64,000 nt of DNA from Morganella morganii (lineage in GTDB: Bacteria; Pseudomonadota; Gammaproteobacteria; Enterobacterales; Enterobacteriaceae). The notes under the pieces were generated by a model. The model saw only the letters and a list, made by a program, of their open reading frames with translations. It had not been told where the DNA came from and did not search any database. Positions 57,500 through 64,000 of this stretch are shown here, in pieces. The position numbers and the translations under genes were made by a program. The stretch spans positions 66,361-130,360 of the forward strand of contig NZ_NRQY01000002.1 of the NCBI RefSeq assembly GCF_003996855.1, given 5' to 3'. Positions within the stretch are counted from its first letter, which is position 1; every line of letters begins with the position of its first letter.

Positions 57500-57513
57500 C
57501 TAGATAATTTTTA

Positions 57514-57529
57514 TATACTGCGCAGTATA
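57514..57529. repeat. Perfect 16-bp palindrome upstream of mreB
   Basis: TATACTGC/GCAGTATA, about 145 bp upstream of the mreB ATG. It may be an operator for a dimeric regulator or a cruciform-type element; function unknown. Confidence 0.5.
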
Positions 57530-57976
57530 AAGCTGCATAAAAACGCAGACTTTTTCACATATTTGATGAAATACGCACAGGCAGATTAAAATTAATGTAA
57601 AAAATCCGGCAGTTGTCCGCTTTTTTTCATTAATCTCCGCAAACTGCCAAACAGTTGACCTGTAACTATGCATCAAGTTCAACCGGATTCTATATAATAT
57701 ACGCAATCTTACAATCGGCCTGACGCCCATTGTATCTATCCTCGCATTAAAACAATCTGCTTAATCACGGATAAGACGGTAAAAATACCGAGTTATCACC
57801 GGATTATGATGAATTAGCCATACTCTTTGCCCGGAATAATCTCAAAAAATCTGTAAATATAAATCGTTGCTTCCCGGATACAGACACGTTATACCGGGCG
57901 CTGTCCGTATTGACCACCGTAATATTTCCGGGACTTGTCAATCTGCCGGTACCGATGCACTATAACGCACCGGCCT

Positions 57977-58003
57977 GCCGGCAAAGCCGGCAAAGCCGGC
58001 AAA
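57977..58003. repeat. Three tandem copies of GCCGGCAAA
   Basis: Exact 9-bp unit repeated three times head to tail (57977, 57986, 57995), in the non-coding region upstream of aroQ. Each unit contains the palindrome GCCGGC. Confidence 0.85.
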
Positions 58004-58141
58004 AATATTATCGGCGGACGGATAAAACCGGCGGGTTATTTCCCCGCGATATTCAGATAATACGGATGATTAACTGGTCTGCCTTGTGCCGGTTTCGTTC
58101 TGTTCAGACCAGTATTTTGCTGCGAACTGCAATGAAATGTT

Positions 58142-58147
58142 TATAAT
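58142..58147 (+). promoter_or_regulatory. Probable aroQ-accBC promoter -10 box
   Basis: Perfect TATAAT followed by GTCGCCC, a GC-rich discriminator. No good -35 at 17 bp (TTGCTG lies 19 bp upstream). Transcript leader to aroQ would be about 105 nt. Confidence 0.5.
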
Positions 58148-58259
58148 GTCGCCCTTCTTCTGTAAAAATTAATATTGCCTGCGGTGAGAAAAAGGTGACA
58201 ACGCATTAACATCGCGTTATCTTGTGCGTTTACGTTAGATTGCAGGAGATGGCAGCAGG

Positions 58260-58718
58260 ATGACCGAAAGTTATCATATATTGTTACTGAACGGCCCGAA
58301 TCTTAACCTGCTGGGCTCGCGGGAACCCGACAAATACGGGACGCTCACTCTCGCGGATATCGTTACAACGCTGACCCGCGATGCCGGTCAATGCGGTGTA
58401 ACACTGAGCCATCTGCAATCCAACGCTGAGCACGAGCTTATCGACAGAATCCATGCTGCACGGGGCAACACCGATTTTATTCTGATAAACCCGGCCGCAT
58501 TCACTCACACCAGTGTGGCTCTGCGTGATGCCCTGCTGGCCGTCAGCATCCCGTTTATCGAGATTCATCTGTCGAATGTACACGCACGGGAGCCGTTCCG
58601 TCATCACTCTTATCTCTCTGATATCGCCACCGGCGTTATCTGCGGGCTGGGTGCGGAAGGCTATCGTTATGCTTTACAGGCAGCGGTTCACCGTCTGTCA
58701 CAATCAACTCAACACTAA
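58260..58718 (+). CDS. aroQ: Type II 3-dehydroquinate dehydratase AroQ
   Basis: 152-residue shikimate-pathway enzyme, unrelated to the type I AroD of E. coli. Catalytic Tyr26 (DKYGTL) and His103 (EIHLSN), with the conserved [13 protein letters not shown] and [15 protein letters not shown] precedes the ATG. First gene of aroQ-accB-accC, a linkage known from other gammaproteobacteria. Its stop codon lies in a 16-bp tandem duplication. Confidence 0.97.
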   Translation: MTESYHILLLNGPNLNLLGSREPDKYGTLTLADIVTTLTRDAGQCGVTLSHLQSNAEHELIDRIHAARGNTDFILINPAAFTHTSVALRDALLAVSIPFIEIHLSNVHAREPFRHHSYLSDIATGVICGLGAEGYRYALQAAVHRLSQSTQH

Positions 58719-58734
58719 ATCAACTCAACACTAA
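58703..58734. repeat. 16-bp tandem duplication at the aroQ stop
   Basis: ATCAACTCAACACTAA occurs twice in direct succession (58703-58718 and 58719-58734). The first copy encodes the last codons and TAA of aroQ; the second lies in the spacer before accB. Confidence 0.9.
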
Positions 58735-58751
58735 GAGTACGGAATCATCTC

Positions 58752-59213
58752 ATGGATATTCGTAAAATAAAAAAACTGATCGAGCTGGTCGAAGAGTCCG
58801 GTATTTCTGAGCTGGAAATTTCTGAAGGCGAAGAGTCAGTGCGCATCAGCCGCGCCTTACCGGTACAGACTTTCGCTGCACCTCAGCAATATATGCCGCA
58901 GGCACAGCAACCCGCTTTAGCGAACGCCGTTGCGCCATCCGCAGGCCTGGTTGATCCCGTACCGGAAAAAGAAATTGCCGGTCATGTTGTCCGCTCTCCG
59001 ATGGTGGGTACGTTCTACCGTTCACCAAGTCCGGATGCGAAAGCCTTTATCGAAGTCGGTAAACAGGTCAATGCCGGTGACACTCTGTGCATCGTCGAAG
59101 CCATGAAAATGATGAACCAGATCGAAGCTGATAAAGCCGGTGTGGTTAAAGCAATTCTGTTAAAAGACGGCGATGCTGTCGAATTTGACGAGCCACTGGT
59201 CGTCATCGAATAA
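58752..59213 (+). CDS. accB: Acetyl-CoA carboxylase biotin carboxyl carrier protein AccB
   Basis: 153-residue BCCP. N-terminal dimerisation helix [32 protein letters not shown], Ala/Pro linker (about 36-70), and biotinyl domain with Lys119 in EAMKMMN. The 'thumb' SPSPDAKAF is present. 11 bp before accC. E. coli AccB represses its own operon. Confidence 0.98.
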   Translation: MDIRKIKKLIELVEESGISELEISEGEESVRISRALPVQTFAAPQQYMPQAQQPALANAVAPSAGLVDPVPEKEIAGHVVRSPMVGTFYRSPSPDAKAFIEVGKQVNAGDTLCIVEAMKMMNQIEADKAGVVKAILLKDGDAVEFDEPLVVIE

Positions 59214-59224
59214 CGGGGCGAATC

Positions 59225-60574
59225 ATGCTGGAAAAAATCCTTATTGCCAACCGGGGTGAAATTGCACTGCGGATTCTGCGGGCCTGTAAAGAGCTCGGAA
59301 TCAAAGCGGTCGCTGTTCACTCTTCCGCGGATCGTGATTTAAAACACGTTCTGCTGGCTGACGAGACCATCTGTATCGGTCCGGCAGCCTCTGCGAAAAG
59401 TTATCTGAATATCCCTGCCATTATCTCTGCTGCTGAAATTTCCGGCGCACAGGCAATCCATCCGGGATACGGATTCTTATCTGAAAACGCTGATTTTGCC
59501 GAGCAGGTTGAACGCTCCGGCTTCACATTTATCGGCCCGAAAGCAGACACTATCCGCCTGATGGGCGATAAAGTTTCTGCTATCCGTGCGATGAAAGAAA
59601 CCGGCGTTCCGTGTGTACCGGGTTCTGACGGCCCGCTCAGCGACGATATGCCGCTGAACCACACTATCGCCAAACGTATCGGTTTCCCGGTCATCATCAA
59701 AGCCTCCGGCGGCGGCGGCGGACGCGGTATGCGTGTTGTCCGCAATGATGAAGATCTGGAAGAAGCGATTGCAATGACCAAAGCTGAAGCCAAAGCGGCT
59801 TTCAACAACGACATGGTTTACATGGAAAAATTCCTTGAAAACCCGCGTCACGTTGAAATCCAGGTTATGGCAGATGGTCAGGGTCATGCTGTTTATCTGG
59901 CAGAACGTGACTGCTCCATGCAGCGCCGTCACCAGAAAGTGGTGGAAGAAGCCCCTGCGCCGGGTATCACTCCGGCGCTGCGCAAAAGCATCGGCGAACG
60001 TTGTGCCAAAGCCTGTATCGATATCGGCTACCGTGGTGCCGGTACGTTTGAATTCCTGTTTGAAAACGGCGAGTTCTATTTCATCGAAATGAACACCCGT
60101 ATTCAGGTCGAACATCCGGTCACTGAAATGATCACCGGTATTGACCTGATCAAAGAGCAGCTGCGTGTCGCATCCGGCCTGCCGCTCTCTGTAAAACAGG
60201 AAGATATCAAAGTAAAAGGTCACGCGATCGAATGCCGTATCAACGCTGAAGATCCGCACACCTTCTTACCGAGCCCGGGCAAAATTACCCGTTTCCACTC
60301 TCCGGGTGGTTTCGGTGTCCGCTGGGAGTCTCATATTTACGCCGGTTATACTGTTCCGCCGTATTATGATTCAATGATCGGTAAGCTCATCACGTATGGT
60401 GAAACCCGCGAAATTGCTATCGCCCGTATGAAGAATGCACTGGCGGAACTGATTATCGACGGTATTAAAACCAATATCGAGCTGCACCAGCTGATTATGA
60501 ATGATGAGAACTTCTGTAAAGGCGGCACCAACATCCATTATCTGGAGAAGAAACTCGGCCTGCACGAGGTCTGA
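59225..60574 (+). CDS. accC: Acetyl-CoA carboxylase biotin carboxylase AccC
   Basis: 449-residue ATP-grasp biotin carboxylase. N-terminal [14 protein letters not shown], glycine-rich [11 protein letters not shown] lid, [19 protein letters not shown] and catalytic [18 protein letters not shown]. Usual length. Confidence 0.99.
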   Translation: MLEKILIANRGEIALRILRACKELGIKAVAVHSSADRDLKHVLLADETICIGPAASAKSYLNIPAIISAAEISGAQAIHPGYGFLSENADFAEQVERSGFTFIGPKADTIRLMGDKVSAIRAMKETGVPCVPGSDGPLSDDMPLNHTIAKRIGFPVIIKASGGGGGRGMRVVRNDEDLEEAIAMTKAEAKAAFNNDMVYMEKFLENPRHVEIQVMADGQGHAVYLAERDCSMQRRHQKVVEEAPAPGITPALRKSIGERCAKACIDIGYRGAGTFEFLFENGEFYFIEMNTRIQVEHPVTEMITGIDLIKEQLRVASGLPLSVKQEDIKVKGHAIECRINAEDPHTFLPSPGKITRFHSPGGFGVRWESHIYAGYTVPPYYDSMIGKLITYGETREIAIARMKNALAELIIDGIKTNIELHQLIMNDENFCKGGTNIHYLEKKLGLHEV

Positions 60575-60598
60575 TTTTCTGTCGCTTTTCTTTCTCAG

Positions 60599-60623
60599 GC
60601 CCCTGTCAAACAGGGGCTTTTTT
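60599..60623 (+). terminator. aroQ-accBC terminator
   Basis: GCCCCTG-TCAAA-CAGGGGC followed by TTTTTT. prmA starts only 15 bp later, so it needs its own promoter or read-through. Confidence 0.92.
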
Positions 60624-60637
60624 ATAAAGAGTATGTT

Positions 60638-61522
60638 ATGCCCTGGATACAAATACGATTAAATTCCACCGGTGCTGATGCCGAAGCTATCGGTGATGAA
60701 CTGACTGAAACCGGTGCCGTCTCCGTCACCTTTCAGGACAGCCACGACACCCCGGTTTTTGAACCGCTGCCGGGGGAAACCCGTCTGTGGGGTGATACCG
60801 ACGTTATCGGCCTGTATGACGCCGAAACGGACATGAAAGAGGTCGTTGCGCAATTACAGCAGCACCCGCTGCTGGGCGAAAACTTTATCCATAAAATCGA
60901 ACAGATCGAAGACAAAGACTGGGAACGCGAGTGGATGGATAACTTCCACCCGATGCGTTTCGGTCAGCGCCTGTGGATCTGCCCGAGCTGGCGTGAGATC
61001 CCTGACCCGGATGCGGTCAATGTGATGCTCGATCCCGGTCTTGCATTCGGTACCGGTACTCACCCGACAACATCCCTGTGCCTTGAATGGCTTGACAGCC
61101 TGGATCTGAACGGCAAAACCGTGATCGATTTCGGCTGCGGCTCCGGGATTCTGGCGATCGCAGCCCTGAAACTGGGCGCGAAAGAGGCCATCGGTATCGA
61201 TATTGACCCGCAGGCGATTCAGGCCAGCAGGGACAACGCTGAGCGCAACGGCGTCTCAGACAAGCTGACCCTTTACCTCTCTGATAAAAAGCCGCAGACG
61301 CTCTCTGCGGACGTTGTGGTGGCCAATATTCTGGTCGGTCCGCTGCGTGAACTGGCACCGGTGATCGGTGCACTGCCGCAGGCCGGCGGATTACTCGGAT
61401 TATCCGGTGTACTCGCAACCCAGGCGGAAGGTGTGGCAGACGCTTACCGTGACGTCTTTGAGATTGATGAGATTGCCGAAAAAGAAGAATGGTGCCGGAT
61501 CACCGCAACAAAACGCGGCTGA
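60638..61522 (+). CDS. prmA: Ribosomal protein L11 methyltransferase PrmA
   Basis: 294-residue SAM-dependent enzyme trimethylating L11. N-terminal L11-binding domain (to about 60), then Rossmann domain with [37 protein letters not shown] and NILVGPL. E. coli has panF just upstream; here absent. No strong ribosome site; AGAG at 8 nt. Confidence 0.98.
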   Translation: MPWIQIRLNSTGADAEAIGDELTETGAVSVTFQDSHDTPVFEPLPGETRLWGDTDVIGLYDAETDMKEVVAQLQQHPLLGENFIHKIEQIEDKDWEREWMDNFHPMRFGQRLWICPSWREIPDPDAVNVMLDPGLAFGTGTHPTTSLCLEWLDSLDLNGKTVIDFGCGSGILAIAALKLGAKEAIGIDIDPQAIQASRDNAERNGVSDKLTLYLSDKKPQTLSADVVVANILVGPLRELAPVIGALPQAGGLLGLSGVLATQAEGVADAYRDVFEIDEIAEKEEWCRITATKRG

Positions 61523-61743
61523 TATTCTTATTTTTTGGTATATAAATCGTGCATTTGCGTGATTCAGTGAATATATTTTAAGCAGTTTCACGCAAACGCA
61601 TTTTATTCTGAAAATTAAATCAGAAAACCGCACAGTATGCTATTTTGCGCTAACTTATTGTTACAAAACATTAATTAATAAAATCTGAAAAAAAGCAATA
61701 AAAAAAATTTCGTCTGAAAGGTCGGTTTGCTCAAAGTTTGTCC

Positions 61744-61772
61744 TTTCATATCTTTGAAAAAATGCGTAATAT
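61744..61772 (+). promoter_or_regulatory. dusB-fis promoter
   Basis: TAATAT at 61767-61772 with GCGCCC discriminator, as at the E. coli dusB-fis promoter, where start-site and discriminator give growth-phase and ppGpp control. The -35 at 17 bp is TTTCAT (weak, activator dependent). The preceding TTTGCTCAAAGTTTG looks like a Fis autoregulatory site. The 220-bp spacer before it is AT-rich. Confidence 0.65.
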
Positions 61773-61813
61773 ACGCGCCCTTGCAGTCACAGTATGGCCA
61801 CACTTCTTCGTCT

Positions 61814-62785
61814 ATGCGTATCGGACAATACCAGTTGAAAAACCGCCTTATCGCGGCCCCTATGGCAGGCATTACCGATCGGCCTTTCCGGTCGTTGTGC
61901 TATGAAATGGGTGCGGGTATGGCCGTCTCAGAGATGCTCTCTTCCAATCCGCAGGTCTGGAAGACGGACAAATCGAGATTACGCATGGTACACAGTGATG
62001 AGCCAGGTATCCGTTCTGTGCAGATAGCCGGTAATGATCCCGGTGAAATGGCGGCCGCGGCAAAGATTAATGTTGCCGGTGGTGCGCAGGTCATCGATAT
62101 CAATATGGGGTGTCCGGCCAAAAAAGTGAACCGTAAGCTGGCAGGCTCCGCCCTGCTGCGTTACCCGGCGCTGGTGGAAGAGATTCTGAAAGCGGTGGTT
62201 AATGCAGTGGACGTGCCCGTCACACTGAAAATTCGCACCGGCTGGTCACCGGAAGAACGGAACTGTGTCACGATTGCCCAATTGGCCGAGCGTTGCGGTA
62301 TTCAGGCTCTTACAATTCATGGCAGGACCCGTGCCTGTCTGTTTAATGGTGAAGCCGAATACGACAACATACGGACAGTTAAGCAGACTGTTGCCATCCC
62401 GGTTATTGCCAATGGCGACATTACTGACCCGCTTAAAGCCGCGGCAGTACTGGACTACACCGGCGCAGACGCGCTGATGATTGGTCGTGCTGCTCAGGGA
62501 AGACCCTGGATCTTCCGGGAAATCCAGCACTATCTGGACACAGGCGAACTGTTGCCGCCCCTGCCCGGTGCAGAGGTGAAACGCATAATGTGCGAGCATG
62601 TGCGGGAATTGCACGACTTTTATGGTCAAAGCAAGGGAGCCCGCATAGCCCGCAAGCACGTTTCCTGGTATATGCAGGAGCATGCACCTGATGTTCAGTT
62701 TCGGCGCACATTCAACGCCATTGAGGATGCCGGCGAACAGCTGGAGGCGTTGGAGGCATATTTTGAAAATTTTTTGCGTAAATAA
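61814..62785 (+). CDS. dusB: tRNA-dihydrouridine synthase B DusB
   Basis: 323-residue FMN enzyme reducing U17 in t[29 protein letters not shown], catalytic Cys in [36 protein letters not shown] and FMN-phosphate site NGDI...[21 protein letters not shown] 61814 matches the family. Cotranscribed with fis, 20 bp apart. Confidence 0.98.
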   Translation: MRIGQYQLKNRLIAAPMAGITDRPFRSLCYEMGAGMAVSEMLSSNPQVWKTDKSRLRMVHSDEPGIRSVQIAGNDPGEMAAAAKINVAGGAQVIDINMGCPAKKVNRKLAGSALLRYPALVEEILKAVVNAVDVPVTLKIRTGWSPEERNCVTIAQLAERCGIQALTIHGRTRACLFNGEAEYDNIRTVKQTVAIPVIANGDITDPLKAAAVLDYTGADALMIGRAAQGRPWIFREIQHYLDTGELLPPLPGAEVKRIMCEHVRELHDFYGQSKGARIARKHVSWYMQEHAPDVQFRRTFNAIEDAGEQLEALEAYFENFLRK

Positions 62786-62805
62786 AGAAAAGAGCTGACA
62801 GAACT

Positions 62806-63102
62806 ATGTTCGAACAACGCGTAAATTCTGACGTACTAACCGTCGCTACTGTAAATTCACAAGATCAGGTAACACAGAAACCGTTACGTGATTCAGTTAA
62901 GCAGGCACTGAAGAACTATTTTGCTCAATTAAACGGTCAGGATGTTAATGAACTGTATGAGCTGGTACTGGCTGAAGTTGAACAGCCACTGTTGGACATG
63001 GTTATGCAATACACCCGTGGTAACCAAACCCGCGCTGCCCTGATGATGGGTATCAACCGCGGTACACTGCGTAAAAAACTGAAAAAATACGGCATGAACT
63101 AA
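62806..63102 (+). CDS. fis: DNA-binding protein Fis
   Basis: 98-residue nucleoid protein and rRNA activator. N-terminal beta-hairpin arms ([20 protein letters not shown]) and C-terminal helix-turn-helix [29 protein letters not shown]. Essentially identical to E. coli Fis. Confidence 0.99.
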   Translation: MFEQRVNSDVLTVATVNSQDQVTQKPLRDSVKQALKNYFAQLNGQDVNELYELVLAEVEQPLLDMVMQYTRGNQTRAALMMGINRGTLRKKLKKYGMN

Positions 63103-63128
63103 GTAATACCGTACAATGCATTGAATCG

Positions 63129-63163
63129 AAAAGCCTTTTCAGGATAACTGGAAGGGCTTTTTT
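63129..63163 (+). terminator. fis terminator
   Basis: AAAAGCCTTTTCAG pairs with CTGGAAGGGCTTTT (small mismatches), followed by TTTTTTG, 27 bp after fis. Confidence 0.85.
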
Positions 63164-63270
63164 GTTGGAAAGCTTACAATACTGCCTGTAAGTTACGTAA
63201 CCATCCTATAGTTGCTGATATGGCTATATGATATAAGTTAGTAAAATGATTAACTAAATGATGGTTATGT

Positions 63271-63459
63271 ATGCTGTATATAGATGACAACGGAATCGTA
63301 AAATCAAATCGCATAAAAACCAGGATATTTAGCCATATTGAACAAGGAAGAATAGATTAAGTGAACGGCATTGTTGTTCACCAAACCAATACTCCCGCTG
63401 AGACTCATGTATTTAACAGTTATAGTCACGCTGGCAGCAATGGCGATTCAGAAAAATGA
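63271..63459 (+). pseudogene. Remnant of a PGRP/Amidase_2-type N-acetylmuramoyl-L-alanine amidase
   Basis: One reading frame interrupted by a single TAA (63358-63360): MLYIDDNGIVKSNRIKTRIF... then stop, then VNGIVVHQTNTPAETHVFNSY-SHAGSNG, and a TGA at 63457. The second part looks like the start of Amidase_2 domains (I/V-V-x-H-x-T with the first zinc His, then T-x-N-S-Y and GxNG before the expected AHF). The rest of the domain is missing. No signal peptide, which fits a type VI-delivered amidase. It ends 21 bp before an exported small protein gene. Family call rests on a short motif only. Confidence 0.45.
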
Positions 63460-63480
63460 AACAGAAGTGAGTACTGCATC

Positions 63481-63891
63481 ATGGTAAAGAAGAAATATAT
63501 CTTAATATTTTTAATAGCTACCATACCAAACTTACTGAATGCTATGACTGTGAAAAATATAGAAATTAAAAACATTGGCATTACGGTTACCAAAGCTCCC
63601 GGCGAAGGTGAAATAAAAGCCTGTAAAAAATTCAAACCAAATAAAAATCAACTTATAAAATTTTTTAAATCATCTGAAGAATCAAAAGAAAATAAATGGT
63701 TACATGAATATTACTCTTCATGTGTATCAACCGGAAATGTTGAATTTGAAAATGGTGTATCCGGAGAGTGGGTTCTGCAATCCAGTGGTCTTGGCCGGGT
63801 CATCACGGATAATAACGATTCAATTTATTTTTTCCAAAAAGATAATTCGCGGGAAGACCCGATGGCGGGTACTTACGGATTAGATAATTAA
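63481..63891 (+). CDS. Exported small protein, candidate amidase-effector immunity protein
   Basis: I cannot assign a named family. 136 residues with a signal peptide (MVKKKYILIFLIATIPNLLNA, cleavage near 21). The mature part is lysine-rich early, then WLHEYYSSCVSTGNVEFENGVSGEWVLQSSGLGRV; two cysteines (KACKKF and SSCVST) could pair in the periplasm. DNA is strikingly more AT-rich than fis and dusB, which suggests transfer. Position behind a broken amidase gene makes it a possible orphan immunity protein (inference). Ribosome site is weak (AGTGAG about 12 nt upstream). Confidence 0.65.
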   Translation: MVKKKYILIFLIATIPNLLNAMTVKNIEIKNIGITVTKAPGEGEIKACKKFKPNKNQLIKFFKSSEESKENKWLHEYYSSCVSTGNVEFENGVSGEWVLQSSGLGRVITDNNDSIYFFQKDNSREDPMAGTYGLDN

Positions 63892-63906
63892 CTTAATTCT
63901 GACTAT

Positions 63907-63960
63907 CAGGTAGATAGCAGCATTTTACTGTCTACCCGTTTGGGGCTGTCTGTCTACCTG
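63907..63960. repeat. Inverted repeat with two alternative 3' partners
   Basis: CAGGTAGATAG (63907-63917) can pair with CTGTCTACC at 63928-63936 or, more fully, with CTGTCTACCTG at 63950-63960 (one G-T pair). It lies 16 bp after the last gene and has no T-run, so terminator function is uncertain. Confidence 0.45.
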
Positions 63961-64000
63961 AGCAGCCAGATATCAGCCAAAAGATAAGCTGAATGGTAAT

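Noticed and set aside
57500..57730. Minus-strand ORF of 76 codons upstream of mreB
   Set aside because: Composition looks non-coding, no ribosome site, includes the palindrome and promoter-like AT stretches.
57910..58146. Plus-strand ORF of 78 codons upstream of aroQ
   Set aside because: Runs through the GCCGGCAAA repeats and the aroQ -10 box; no ribosome site and no similarity I recognise.

Overview
The window looks like a chromosomal segment from Morganella morganii or a close relative (Enterobacterales, Morganellaceae). Most proteins align residue for residue with what I remember of the Escherichia coli orthologues (ArcB, GltB, SspA, DegS, MurA, RapZ, MreB, AccC, PrmA, DusB, Fis). Differences from E. 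coli include a type II aroQ fused to accBC, a TonB receptor plus periplasmic binding protein pair resembling the Morganella ferric-rhizoferrin genes, and a barnase/barstar pair behind tldD. Species assignment is from protein similarity and gene content recalled from memory; no search was run.

Layout, left to right. 1-3683 (minus): mtgA (cut by the window edge), elbB and arcB, with the sRNA gene arcZ on the plus strand between elbB and arcB. 4327-10214: gltBD (glutamate synthase). 10395-11360: an accessory pair, a frameshifted YkuD-like gene followed by an intact exported small protein. 11422-15116 (minus): sspBA, rpsI-rplM and zapE. 15301-17334: zapG and degQ (apparent frameshift in the signal peptide; sigma-E-like promoter upstream). 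17392-24743: a sulfur island, cysJI (minus) divergent from tauABCD (plus), lying between degQ and degS. 24936-26024: degS.

26079-30926 (minus): murA, ibaG and mlaBCDEF. 31226-39205 (plus): yrbG-kdsD-kdsC-lptC-lptA-lptB-rpoN-hpf-ptsN-rapZ-ptsO, an envelope-biogenesis and nitrogen-PTS block, then rnk. 40240-43456: TonB-dependent siderophore receptor and its binding protein with a Fur box. 43519-44859 pmbA (minus) and 45033-45581 darP (plus). 45578-53978 (minus): barstar-like inhibitor, barnase-like RNase, tldD, a Nit-type amidase, yhdP and rng, continuing with maf and mreDCB to 57370. 58260-60574: aroQ-accB-accC. 60638-63102: prmA, dusB-fis. 63271-63891: a second accessory pair, a broken PGRP-type amidase followed by an intact exported small protein.

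Most of the window is conserved housekeeping DNA for cell envelope construction (murA, Mla lipid transport, Kdo and Lpt genes, mreBCD, yhdP, mtgA, zapE/zapG), envelope proteolysis (degQ, degS), translation, central nitrogen and sulfur assimilation, and global regulation (arcB/arcZ, rpoN, PTS-Ntr, sspA, fis). The unusual content is in three small pairs. Two consist of a broken peptidoglycan-targeting enzyme next to an intact exported partner, which I read as degraded interbacterial effectors with surviving immunity-like genes. The third is an intact membrane-anchored barnase with a barstar-like inhibitor, whose two cysteines fall at the positions of a classic engineered barnase disulfide.

Both single-base frameshifts (10395 gene, degQ) are one A short in an A-homopolymer. 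Read-level confirmation matters before treating either gene as truly broken.
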